Shown piece after piece: positions 42,261-50,940 of a stretch of DNA of 64,000 nt (position 1 is the stretch's first letter; each line of letters opens with the position of its first letter). The translations under genes and the position numbers were made by a program. The notes under the pieces were generated by a model. That model was not told the DNA's origin. It did not search any database and saw only the letters and a list, made by a program, of their open reading frames with translations. Source of the DNA: Mucilaginibacter flavidus (GTDB taxonomy: Bacteria; Bacteroidota; Bacteroidia; Sphingobacteriales; Sphingobacteriaceae); the NCBI RefSeq assembly GCF_024055575.1, contig NZ_JAMXOE010000014.1, positions 1 to 64,000 on the forward strand, written 5' to 3'.

Positions 42261-43199
42261 TCAATCGCTATTGCTCAAAAAAGAAATATTTCTTTTCAAA
42301 CCGCTAAACTTTGTTCGCTTCACCGCTGAGTTTTTAAATACTTTCTGAAAAACGTCTTCGGTTATTTCCTCCCAGTCTTTTTTGTTTAATTGTAGCAAAT
42401 CGGCGTGGGGAGCAAAGGATGGTTCAGTATTCAGTACAGAAAATTTGTTCCAGGGGCACACATCCTGGCAAACATCACAGCCAAACATCCAGTTATCCAT
42501 TTTGCCGCTGAATTCTTTTGGGATTTCATTTTTTAGCTCGATGGTTAAATAGGATATACACCGGCTGCCGTCAACAATATAGGGCGCAACGATGGCTTCT
42601 GTCGGGCAGGCGTCGATACAGCGGGTACAGGTGCCGCAATGGTCGGCAGTAGGGGCAACATCATAGTCCAGTTCGATATCAACAATCAGTTCCGCTAAAA
42701 AAAAGAAGGAGCCAACCTTTTGATTGATCAGGTTTGTGTTTTTCCCAATCCAGCCCAAACCTGCTTTTTTTGCCCAAGCCTTGTCAAGCACCGGCGCCGA
42801 ATCAACAAAAGCCCGGCCGCCAACTTCACCAATTTTTTCGTTTATTGTTTCAAGCAACTGCTTTAGTTTTCCCTTTATTACATGATGGTAATCAGCGCCG
42901 TAAGCGTATTTTGATATTTTAGGGCCCGAGGCGTCTACCTGTGCATCTTCAGTATAATAATTAAGCCCTAAGGAAATAACCGACTTTGAACCATCCACCA
43001 GTAAACGAGGGTCCAGCCGTTTATCAAAATAGTTTTCCATGTATCGCATTTCGCCATGCATGTCTTTTTTTAGCCACGCTTCCAGTCGTGGTGCTTCTTC
43101 CTCCAGGAAATCAGCCTTAGCAATACCGCAAAATATAAAGCCAAGATTTTTGGCTTCATCTTTAATAAGTTGGCTATATGCTGATTTGTTTTGTTGCAT
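42261..43199 (-). CDS. queG: Epoxyqueuosine reductase
   Basis: The last step of queuosine synthesis, a cobalamin- and 4Fe-4S-dependent reductase. 312 residues from ATG 43199 (MQQNKSAYSQL). Iron-sulfur motifs HCGTCTRCIDACP and FGCDVCQDVCPW are both intact; KYAYGADYHHVIK and GWIGKNTNLI are also characteristic. A TATCTTTG box at 43206-43213 lies a few bases before the start, suggesting a very short leader. Confidence 0.95.
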   Translation of the reverse strand: MQQNKSAYSQLIKDEAKNLGFIFCGIAKADFLEEEAPRLEAWLKKDMHGEMRYMENYFDKRLDPRLLVDGSKSVISLGLNYYTEDAQVDASGPKISKYAYGADYHHVIKGKLKQLLETINEKIGEVGGRAFVDSAPVLDKAWAKKAGLGWIGKNTNLINQKVGSFFFLAELIVDIELDYDVAPTADHCGTCTRCIDACPTEAIVAPYIVDGSRCISYLTIELKNEIPKEFSGKMDNWMFGCDVCQDVCPWNKFSVLNTEPSFAPHADLLQLNKKDWEEITEDVFQKVFKNSAVKRTKFSGLKRNISFLSNSD

Positions 43200-43321
43200 C
43201 AGCCACAAAGATAATACAAAACAAAATTGAAATACGGCGGTTCATTTTAGTCGATATTTAACCTTTGTGATATTTTTTATCACAAATAAGAATGTTTTTT
43301 AATTGTGGTGTAGTTATTGAT

Positions 43322-43702
43322 ATGAAAAAAGTAGATATGCTTCAGCTGATAAACAATTTGCCGCCTCACGTTGCCGGACTGCACGCGTTTGCCGAAGTTA
43401 CTGAAACGGACTATGAGGAAGCACTTATACCAATTATTGATGAGGTGCTTAAAACAAACCGTAAGATAAATTTTGTGCTGGTGCTCGAAACCGACATCAG
43501 GAATTTTGTATCAGGTGCATGGTGTGGTAATATTAAGATAGGATTTAAATATTTTTTTAAATGGGGCCGTGTGGCTTTGGTTACCGATCAGCAGGGTGTG
43601 CTGGGCTACAGCGATCTTTTTAGGTACATCATTCCCGGTAAGTTTGAATATTTTCCGCTGGATGAGCTGGACAGGGCAATTAAGTGGGTGTCGTTAAAGT
43701 AA
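43322..43702 (+). CDS. SpoIIAA/STAS-like protein
   Basis: A 126-residue protein of the SpoIIAA-like (DUF3478) type with one STAS-like fold: the conserved VLETDIRNFVSGAW region follows strand two, then FFKWGRVALVTDQQG. These proteins occur widely as single-domain, lipid-binding (SEC14-like) or regulatory proteins. Role unknown. ATG 43322 fits the family start. Confidence 0.75.
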   Translation: MKKVDMLQLINNLPPHVAGLHAFAEVTETDYEEALIPIIDEVLKTNRKINFVLVLETDIRNFVSGAWCGNIKIGFKYFFKWGRVALVTDQQGVLGYSDLFRYIIPGKFEYFPLDELDRAIKWVSLK

Positions 43703-43743
43703 GCGGCAATATTGCTGCACTAAACAAAATCTAAGGGACGAAA

Positions 43744-44223
43744 TTATTTTTGGTCAAAGAAGCCCACCTGTCGTAAAAATGCAAACTGGTCGAAATAATC
43801 TGACTCCTTTACTATTTTGCCATTTTTTATTGCGAAGACAGCGCAGTAATTCAGCATATATTTCTTCCCCTTCATATACTCCGGGGTGCCGGCCTCCGGA
43901 TTTGAAAGCGTGCCGCCCGAGGTATATTCAACCACCACATTATCACCTGCATTTATAACACTCAGCACTTTGTAAACCAAGTCCGGGGTCGACGAAAAAT
44001 AGCGCGTATAGGCTTCTGTCACGCCTGCGGCGCCAATTTTTGCTCCTTCCCAGTTTGGTGATAACACTTGCGCATCGTCTGAATATCCCGCGGCTATGCT
44101 TTTTACATCATGTGCAATTAATGCTCTAAAATGGTCGTCAATTAACCGGGGTGTTTGAGCACTGGCGCGGGCACATGCAACAAGCAGGGCCAAAACCAAT
44201 ATTGATTTGATTGCTGTTTTCAT
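43744..44223 (-). CDS. Secreted NTF2-like protein (SnoaL/DUF4440 type)
   Basis: A 159-residue exported protein with a signal ending ASAQ and a cone-shaped NTF2-like fold (LIDDHFRALIAHDVKSIAAGYSDDA..., VVVEYTSGG, IKNGKIVKESDYFD). These domains may be catalytic or bind small ligands. It lies downstream of a polysaccharide deacetylase, which is closed by its own terminator. Confidence 0.82.
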   Translation of the reverse strand: MKTAIKSILVLALLVACARASAQTPRLIDDHFRALIAHDVKSIAAGYSDDAQVLSPNWEGAKIGAAGVTEAYTRYFSSTPDLVYKVLSVINAGDNVVVEYTSGGTLSNPEAGTPEYMKGKKYMLNYCAVFAIKNGKIVKESDYFDQFAFLRQVGFFDQK

Positions 44224-44248
44224 GCATTAAATATACATACTGCGCTAC

Positions 44249-44288
44249 AAAAAAGGCCCGGTTAACAATGCAAACCGGGCCTTTTTTT
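44249..44288. terminator. Bidirectional terminator
   Basis: AAAAAAGGCCCGGTT with AACCGGGCCTTTTTTT, between the NTF2-like gene and the deacetylase. Confidence 0.9.
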
Positions 44289-44292
44289 AAAA

Positions 44293-44320
44293 AATCCCCC
44301 TTTAGGGGGTAGGGGGCTAA
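44293..44320 (+). repeat. SPFRG palindromic repeat at the deacetylase end
   Basis: ATCCCCCTTTAGGGGGTAGGGGGCTA. Read on the minus strand it supplies the TAG stop of the deacetylase. Outside the his operon; shows the element is dispersed. No partner unit is nearby. Confidence 0.88.
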
Positions 44321-45099
44321 AAACTGTGCCTTAAGCTATTGCTGAATGTTTTTGTAGTCCAGTAACCGCTATCCAATATACGACGAACGGTAAGCAGCGG
44401 ATATTCCGCATCGCGTTTGTCGGCTAACTGAAATGCCAGTTTGAAGTGATATTTGTTTAGCTCTGGTAATACCGGTTTCTTCCAAACACCAAACGGAAAG
44501 GCGAAGTATTCGATCTTTTTGCCCGTGATTTCTTCAAGCTTCTGTGTAGGTTTTGTTATCTGTACATTCCAGTCGTCCTTTTTAGGATTCGGATCATGTT
44601 TATACCTGTCAACACGATGGTGGTCCCAGGTGTGGCTGGCTATCACGCTGCCCTCGTCCGAGAGCTGCTTAACCTGTTCTTTGGTCATGTAATGCGGGCG
44701 GCCAAGCGATACGGTCATGATAAAATAAACGCCTTTGAAGCCATATTTTTTCAGCTCAGGGCGAGCTATTGTAAACTGGTCTTCGTCGGTGTCATCAAAA
44801 GTAAGCATAACAGGCTTACTTGGCAACGGCGTGCCTTTTGTAAGGTAAGCGTATAACTGGTCGGGTAATATGGTATGATAACCGCTATCCGCCAGCATTT
44901 TAATATGGTCCTTAAAAGATTGTACAGGAATGATGTAATCTTTGGCAGTTTTCGAATCTTTCGGCCGCCAGTCGCGTATCTGGTGGTAGCAAATAACCGG
45001 AACCTGTTTGCGTGCCATTATAGCGGTTGCATTACCTTGAGCAGAAGCAGCGAAGCCTAATAAACACAGGCCCGCAGCACTAAAAAGTTGTTTTATCAT
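44317..45099 (-). CDS. Secreted polysaccharide deacetylase (CE4)
   Basis: A 260-residue exported NodB-homology protein. Signal ending SAQG; metal motif MLTFDDTDED and ASHTWDHHRVD (H-x-x-x-H), final FAFPFGVWKK. It deacetylates chitin- or peptidoglycan-like glycans in this family. It ends with a stop codon provided by a palindromic repeat. Confidence 0.87.
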   Translation of the reverse strand: MIKQLFSAAGLCLLGFAASAQGNATAIMARKQVPVICYHQIRDWRPKDSKTAKDYIIPVQSFKDHIKMLADSGYHTILPDQLYAYLTKGTPLPSKPVMLTFDDTDEDQFTIARPELKKYGFKGVYFIMTVSLGRPHYMTKEQVKQLSDEGSVIASHTWDHHRVDRYKHDPNPKKDDWNVQITKPTQKLEEITGKKIEYFAFPFGVWKKPVLPELNKYHFKLAFQLADKRDAEYPLLTVRRILDSGYWTTKTFSNSLRHSF

Positions 45100-45427
45100 A
45101 ATATATTTTTCAGAGGTATTAAATATTCAAACCGGGGCAAAAGTAATATTTTTTTCTTTGAGTTAATTGCCAGGATTGGAGATTAGATGGAAGAAATTGG
45201 TAAAAGTTTAGACTGTGGAAAGATTTATGAAGTCCACTTCGTTTTTTTTATTTTTTTCAAAGACCTTTTCAATGGCTTCGCTGTTTTAAAACTCAGTAGG
45301 TCTGATGTATTAATCTTTTAAATTACTCAATCATGCGGCGCTGGACGTTACATTGTTGTATCTGCCTGTTAACGGGGAATAAATAGATAACTAAACCTAT
45401 ATTTGATAAAAAACAACTAATAACAGA
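45100..45427. other. Gap with no recognised gene
   Basis: Only a purine-rich stretch (TTGGAGATTAGATGGAAGAA near 45177) of the heptamer-repeat style is visible, and AT-rich sequence before the next ORF. No RNA gene seen. Confidence 0.4.
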
Positions 45428-45925
45428 TTGGCCGATTCGTTGGATAGGTTGCACCCCCTGGAATATTTTACAAAAGCAGGAAAATTGTTGGCAAGCAATA
45501 ATTTAAATGAGGCTTCATTTATTTTTTACTTAGGTAGTCTAAGATATCGTTATTACAATTCAGTAAATCCAAGTTATAAAGAAAGTGAAGACGGTGCATT
45601 GTTTGCGTCATTGAATTATGCAGTCGGCGAACCGTTTTATATGTTTTTAAAAGCCAATGTAAACAATTACATAAGCATAGTTAAAAAAAGTATCGACTGG
45701 TATTCAAGCCATGAATACAAGTTTTATGTGGATAGTAAAAGCAAAGAAAAATATTTATCGACAGCAAAGGACTTGAATGAGATGATGGCCAACCTGGAGA
45801 AAAACAAAGATAAGTATGGAGAAACCTGGGCTAAAGAGAGGCAGGACTCCGAAAAAAACTTTGATGACAGATTAAAGGAACTTGATAAACAGCTGAATAA
45901 TGCCGCTCAGCCGACAAAACAATAA
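45428..45925 (+). CDS. Hypothetical soluble protein
   Basis: A 165-residue Lys/Glu/Tyr-rich, mainly helical protein with no signal peptide visible. The start is TTG at 45428; an in-frame stop at 45407 means it cannot extend far, and the first internal ATG is far inside. The C-terminal ~60 residues are very charged. The neighbouring repeat-like DNA may have replaced the original start. No recognised domain. Confidence 0.6.
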   Translation: MADSLDRLHPLEYFTKAGKLLASNNLNEASFIFYLGSLRYRYYNSVNPSYKESEDGALFASLNYAVGEPFYMFLKANVNNYISIVKKSIDWYSSHEYKFYVDSKSKEKYLSTAKDLNEMMANLEKNKDKYGETWAKERQDSEKNFDDRLKELDKQLNNAAQPTKQ

Positions 45926-45984
45926 TTGATAAAGTATGGCTTATGGCGTTGTGTCATAAGTCATACTTTATCAACCGGTAACTA

Positions 45985-47073
45985 TTACAATACTATCCGC
46001 TTTCCCTCCTTTATCGATCGCTTTGCCGCATCCAGTATCTCCATCACTATCATGTTGTATTTTAATGATGACCGGTCGTCATCAGCGCTGATAGTTTTAT
46101 TTAGAAATGCATGGAAATAGGTGGTTGCATCATCATTTGGCGCTATTAATTTAGGTACGTTTCTAACGCTCCTGGTATTTTCGCGCATGCGCATTACCAG
46201 GTTGTCGCGGTCTACAGCGTGCAAATAGCCGGTATTGCCAAATACTTCCATGTCCTTAATGCCAAATGGCCAGTTCCATGATGCTTCTATTTGCCCCGTG
46301 GCAGTGGGGTATTCAACAATGATGGTGGCATCGTCTTCCACTTTTGGATAAACGGCCGGTTTATAATGACGGGCAATGGCGGTTACCGCAATTGGTTTCT
46401 GGCCGTGCATTAGCCAGGTCATCAGGTCGGCGCCATAGCAGCCAAAATCGTTCAGCGCACCAGCCCCGTTCAAAATCGGGTCGGTTAGCCAGGCTAAAAA
46501 CTCGGGGCTGCAGCCTATTTCTTTCGGTCCCTGGTGCCCATCATGCACTACCATTTTATGAATAGCGCCTATACTGTCTTTAGCGATAAGATCATAAGCC
46601 GCCTGTAACGATGGGTGCCAGGTAGTTTCGTAATTCGTTAAAACTGTGGTGTGGTATTTATTGGCGAGTGCTTCCATACGTTTGGCTTGTTCCAGCGTAG
46701 CTGCCAAAGGCTTTTCAACCATAACCGGGATACCCAGGGGGGCACAAACCTCAACCACATCCACGTGGTTGCCAATTGCGTTATAGCCCAGCACTATTGC
46801 CGGTTTACGCTTGGCAACCATCGTTTTCAAATCCCCGAAAAATAAAGAATCAGGTACATGAAACTGCTTGCCGTACTTCTCCCATAAATGTTTGTTGGGC
46901 TCGGCTATACCCACAAGATTGATACGACCTTTGGCATAATCGTTTAAGATGCCATAAATATGGTCGTGGTTCAAGCCTGCAATACCAACTTTTGGGCCCG
47001 GTGCCTGCGCATGCAAGTTCAATGCCAACCCGCAGATTATTGCAGTAAAAAGGGTTGAAATTCTATTTTTCAT
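45985..47073 (-). CDS. Secreted Gfo/Idh/MocA family oxidoreductase
   Basis: A 362-residue NAD-dependent sugar oxidoreductase or hydrolase of the Gfo/Idh/MocA family. A signal ending LHAQ precedes the Rossmann domain (VGIAGLNHDH), and EKP (in MVEKPLAA) is conserved. Start ATG 47073; the longer frame to 47112 reads through the end of the GH92 gene. Being exported and coupled to GH92, it could act on mannose-containing glycans (GH109-like). Last gene of the polysaccharide locus. Confidence 0.87.
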   Translation of the reverse strand: MKNRISTLFTAIICGLALNLHAQAPGPKVGIAGLNHDHIYGILNDYAKGRINLVGIAEPNKHLWEKYGKQFHVPDSLFFGDLKTMVAKRKPAIVLGYNAIGNHVDVVEVCAPLGIPVMVEKPLAATLEQAKRMEALANKYHTTVLTNYETTWHPSLQAAYDLIAKDSIGAIHKMVVHDGHQGPKEIGCSPEFLAWLTDPILNGAGALNDFGCYGADLMTWLMHGQKPIAVTAIARHYKPAVYPKVEDDATIIVEYPTATGQIEASWNWPFGIKDMEVFGNTGYLHAVDRDNLVMRMRENTRSVRNVPKLIAPNDDATTYFHAFLNKTISADDDRSSLKYNMIVMEILDAAKRSIKEGKRIVL

Positions 47074-49342
47074 TTGATAAAGAATAAGGAACATCGCTTG
47101 CTTTAACACCACGTTGCTTATTTGGCGTTGCCGACATGTTATAATTAATAACGCCGCCCTGCAATAACGCTTTATGGCTCAGCCAATTTAAATCATAAGG
47201 TTTACCATTAAAGTTCATGGTATTAATGTACAGGTTGCTATCGCTGTTGTTTGGCGCGTTGATAACTACTTTTTTACCATTCTCGAGGTTAATGGTCAGT
47301 TTTTTAAATAGTGGCGCTCCAAGTACATACTGATCAACTGCCGGGCAAACAGGATAAAATCCCATTGCCGAAAATACATACCATGCCGAAGTTTGGCCAT
47401 TATCTTCATCCCCGCAATAACCATCTGGTGTTGCTTTGTATAGTTTATTCATTACGTCGCGTACATGGTATTGGGTTTTCCATGGTTCGCCTGCATAATT
47501 GTACAGGTAAAGCATGTGCTGTATAGGTTGGTTACCGTGTGCATATTGCCCCATGTTTACGATCTGCATTTCGCGAATTTCGTGGATCACTTCGCCGTAA
47601 TAGCTGTCGTCAAAAATCGGTGGCAGTATAAATACCGAATCAAGCTTGGCTACGAATTGCTTTTTGCCGCCCATCAAATTTACGAGGCCCTGTATATCAT
47701 GAAATACGCCCCAGCTATAGTGCCAGCTGTTACCTTCGGTAAAGGCATCGCCCCATTTAAAAGGATTAAAAGGCGTCTCCCATGAGCCATCCTGGTTTTT
47801 ACCGCGCATCAATCCGGTTGATGGGTCGAAAAGGTTTTTATAGTTCATGCTGCGTTTTTTGAAGATATCAATCTCAGCGGCAGGTTTGTTTAATGCTTTG
47901 CCCAATTGGTAAATGGCAAAATCGTCGTAAGCATATTCCAGCGTACGTGCAGCGTTTTCGTTTATTTTAACATCATAAGGCACATATCCCAATTTGTTAT
48001 AATATGCAACACCTGTACGGCCTGTTCCTGCCGGGCCTTCACCGTTGGCGCCGTGCACCAACGCTTCATATAGCGTATTTATATCGTAGCCTTTGCCGCC
48101 TTTTATATAAGCATCAGAAACTACCGAAGCAGAGTTGTTACCGATCATTACGTCTGAATAACCGGGGCTGCTCCACTCAGGCAGCCAGCCGCCTTCTTTA
48201 TAGTCGTTAACAAGGCCTGCTTGCATCTCTTTATTAATGGATGGGTAAACCAGGTTAAGGAAAGGATATAACGCCCTGAAGGTATCCCAAAAGCCCGTGC
48301 CGGCAAACATATAACCCGGCATGGTTTTCCCGGTGTATGGGCTGTAGTGAATTATTTGATTATTCGCGTTAACCTCGTAAAGCTTGTTCGGGAAGAACAG
48401 CATGCGGTAAAGGCATGAGTAGAAGGTGCGTGTTTGGTCAACCGAGCCGCCTTCAACGGTTAAGCGGCTTAAAGTTTTGTTCCATACATCTTTTGCTTTT
48501 TGCTCGGTAACAATAAAGCTATCTGTTCCCTGTTCTCTTTTCAGGTTGATTTCGGCCTGCTCTATGCTTACAAACGAAGAAGACACCCGTAAGTGTACCT
48601 TTTCTCCATGGGCAGTCTTGAAGCCAATTGCTGCCATAACGTGTTTGGCATGCAGTTCCAGCGAGTCAGTCGCGGTGCTGTCGCTGTAGGTTTTTCCAAA
48701 GGTTATCGCCTTATCTACATAAATAACAAAATAGTTTTTAAAGTTTTTTAGCGGACCGCGGGCGTATTTAGTTGAATAACCAACAATCTTCCGCTCGCCG
48801 GGGATAACTTTGATATATGAACCTTTATCGAATGCGTCAATTACCACATACGAACTATCGTTTTTAGGATAAGTAAACTGAAATTGCGCGGTGCGCTCGG
48901 TAGGGGTTAGTTCAGCCAGTATATCATGGTCGGCAAGGTAAACGCTGTAATAGTACGGTTTCGCGACCTCGGCCTTATGCGAAAACCAGCTGGCACGACC
49001 ATTTTGAGATACCTTTAAATGCCCGGTAACCGGCATAACGGCAAACTGCCCGTAATCATTCATCCAGGGCGATGGCTGGTGGGTTTGTTTAAAGCCGTTT
49101 ATTTTATGCGCGTCATAGGTGTATTGCCAGCCGTCGCCCATTTTGCCTGTTTGCGGTGTCCAGAAGTTCATGCCCCATGGCAAAGCAATGGCAGGGTAGG
49201 TGTTACCGTTTGATAAATCGTACTTTGAATCGGTACCCATCAAAGGGTTAATGTAATCAACAAGCGAGGACTGTTTACCTGTTTGTGCGGACACGAAAAT
49301 AGGGAGCAGCAGCGATAGTGCTAAAAGGATTTTTTTCATCAA
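47063..49342 (-). CDS. GH92 family alpha-mannosidase
   Basis: A 759-residue exported exo-alpha-mannosidase. Signal ending SAQ; N-terminal beta-sandwich; C-terminal helical barrel with DEDNGQTSAWYVFSAMGFYP, the Ca-binding/catalytic block of GH92, and HEIREMQIVNMGQYAHGNQP before it. Both ATGs at 49342 and 49339 are possible. Follows susD, 75 bp after a hairpin. It would release mannose from alpha-mannan or N-glycan-like substrates. Confidence 0.95.
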   Translation of the reverse strand: MMKKILLALSLLLPIFVSAQTGKQSSLVDYINPLMGTDSKYDLSNGNTYPAIALPWGMNFWTPQTGKMGDGWQYTYDAHKINGFKQTHQPSPWMNDYGQFAVMPVTGHLKVSQNGRASWFSHKAEVAKPYYYSVYLADHDILAELTPTERTAQFQFTYPKNDSSYVVIDAFDKGSYIKVIPGERKIVGYSTKYARGPLKNFKNYFVIYVDKAITFGKTYSDSTATDSLELHAKHVMAAIGFKTAHGEKVHLRVSSSFVSIEQAEINLKREQGTDSFIVTEQKAKDVWNKTLSRLTVEGGSVDQTRTFYSCLYRMLFFPNKLYEVNANNQIIHYSPYTGKTMPGYMFAGTGFWDTFRALYPFLNLVYPSINKEMQAGLVNDYKEGGWLPEWSSPGYSDVMIGNNSASVVSDAYIKGGKGYDINTLYEALVHGANGEGPAGTGRTGVAYYNKLGYVPYDVKINENAARTLEYAYDDFAIYQLGKALNKPAAEIDIFKKRSMNYKNLFDPSTGLMRGKNQDGSWETPFNPFKWGDAFTEGNSWHYSWGVFHDIQGLVNLMGGKKQFVAKLDSVFILPPIFDDSYYGEVIHEIREMQIVNMGQYAHGNQPIQHMLYLYNYAGEPWKTQYHVRDVMNKLYKATPDGYCGDEDNGQTSAWYVFSAMGFYPVCPAVDQYVLGAPLFKKLTINLENGKKVVINAPNNSDSNLYINTMNFNGKPYDLNWLSHKALLQGGVINYNMSATPNKQRGVKASDVPYSLSNEK

Positions 49343-49368
49343 TAGTCAGTCAAATAAATTATCCTGTA

Positions 49369-49407
49369 AATATAAAAGACCGATTGGATAACCGGTCTTT
49401 TATATTG
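49369..49407 (-). terminator. Hairpin between susD and GH92
   Basis: ATAAAAGACCG on one side and CGGTCTTTTAT on the other, with a 12-nt interior. It may partly terminate or stabilise the susCD part, raising SusCD output over the enzymes. Confidence 0.6.
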
Positions 49408-49417
49408 ATTATTTTAC

Positions 49418-50917
49418 TTACCAACCCGTGTTTTGGGTGAGTTTTTTATTGGTGTTTATTTCGCGTTGCGGAACCGGCCATAAAAGGTATTGCTGCTTCA
49501 TGGTTACTCCCTGCTCATTGGCTGTGCTAAAGGCATCGCCGAAGGTATTGTTTGCTACGTTATATATCATGTGCGTACGCTGTATATCAAAATATGCCTT
49601 GTTTTCATAAGCAAGTTCATGGTAGCGCTCTCTCCAGATAGCCTCGCGGAACTGGTCTTTTGATAAGCCGCTTAGCGGGACGAGGTGGGCACGTGTCCTT
49701 ATTGCATTAACCTGCGCATAAGCATCAGCCGTTGGGCCGTTTACTTCATTACTGGCTTCCGCGTATATCAACATCGCTTCAGGTAAACGTAAAAAGGTCC
49801 AGTTTTCGTCGCAAATACCATTGCCGGTAGCACTCTCTACATGAAAGAACTTATATAGGCAATGCTCCCCAAAAACAATTGTTTTGCTGGGATCGCCAAA
49901 CTGTGGGTAGCTCGAAAAATAAAACTGGCGTTCCTGTGCCCGTAAATCGCCCGCCTCGTAGCTGGTAAAAAAGCCATTGGTCGGGATCATGGCACCCAGG
50001 TGGTCACCGTAAGCGCCTACCGGTAAGTTAAACGGCACGGTAAGCTGGGTAATCGCATTGGTAGCCACACCAACCAGGTACTGGCCCTGGAAAATCAATT
50101 CGCCCTGGTTTTTGTGGGCATTGTCATGCAAAAAGGCATAATCGGTAAATAGGGTGTAAGTACCGTCCAAAACCTTTTGGGCCTCAGCCGCAGCCAGCGC
50201 ATAATTTGCAGTCTTTTGCATAGGGTAACCCGCTGTGGTAAGGTACACGCTGGCCAACAAGGTTCGCACCGCCCCTAATGATACCCTGCCAGCTGGATCG
50301 CTTGCCGGCAAACCTGATGCCTCAGCTGCCAGCAGGTCGCTTATAACCTGGTCGTATACTTGTTTGTAGTCAGTACGAGTTGGGTACAAATCCGGACTGT
50401 CAACAGTAACGGATTTTGTTATCAATGGCACATCGCCATAAAGCCTTACCAGGTGATAGTAAAAGAATGCTCTTAGAAAATAGACTTCACCCAGTAGCTT
50501 CTTTTTCGTGGCGTCATCCATTGTCACATTTGGAATCTGCTCTAACGCGAGGTTGGCATTGGCTATAGCGTTATAACTGTTTTTCCAAACGTCCTCAAAT
50601 CCAGGGTTAACGGCATCGGTGCGCTGGTTAATTACGTTGCCGTTGTTAACGCTTTGGCCCAATGATGTTGCGTGTCCTGAAAATAGCTCAAGTGTAATAA
50701 AAGGCGCTTCGCCGTAGGCATCGCCGTTTTGAAAAAGATGCAGCTGTGGGTATATCCCGTTTACAAACGTTTGTGCCTGTGCGGGTGTTTTAAAGTAGTT
50801 GGTTTTCACAAAGTTGCTGTTATCCTTTTCATCGAGGTATTTTTTGCAACTGCTCGCCGTGAACATTAGGATCAGTATTAAACTTCCAACCCCGTATTTT
50901 TTTATATTAAATTTCAT
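49418..50917 (-). CDS. susD: SusD/RagB nutrient-binding outer-membrane lipoprotein
   Basis: A 499-residue surface lipoprotein. The signal ends in a lipobox Cys (TASSC). TPR-like helices (FLRAFFYYHLVRLYGDVPL) and the C-terminal IWRERYHELAYENKAYFDIQRT block are family hallmarks. It forms the lid of the SusC channel and captures glycan. Starts 23 bp after susC. Confidence 0.95.
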   Translation of the reverse strand: MKFNIKKYGVGSLILILMFTASSCKKYLDEKDNSNFVKTNYFKTPAQAQTFVNGIYPQLHLFQNGDAYGEAPFITLELFSGHATSLGQSVNNGNVINQRTDAVNPGFEDVWKNSYNAIANANLALEQIPNVTMDDATKKKLLGEVYFLRAFFYYHLVRLYGDVPLITKSVTVDSPDLYPTRTDYKQVYDQVISDLLAAEASGLPASDPAGRVSLGAVRTLLASVYLTTAGYPMQKTANYALAAAEAQKVLDGTYTLFTDYAFLHDNAHKNQGELIFQGQYLVGVATNAITQLTVPFNLPVGAYGDHLGAMIPTNGFFTSYEAGDLRAQERQFYFSSYPQFGDPSKTIVFGEHCLYKFFHVESATGNGICDENWTFLRLPEAMLIYAEASNEVNGPTADAYAQVNAIRTRAHLVPLSGLSKDQFREAIWRERYHELAYENKAYFDIQRTHMIYNVANNTFGDAFSTANEQGVTMKQQYLLWPVPQREINTNKKLTQNTGW

Positions 50918-50940
50918 GATGTTTCAATTTTAAGTTTTAA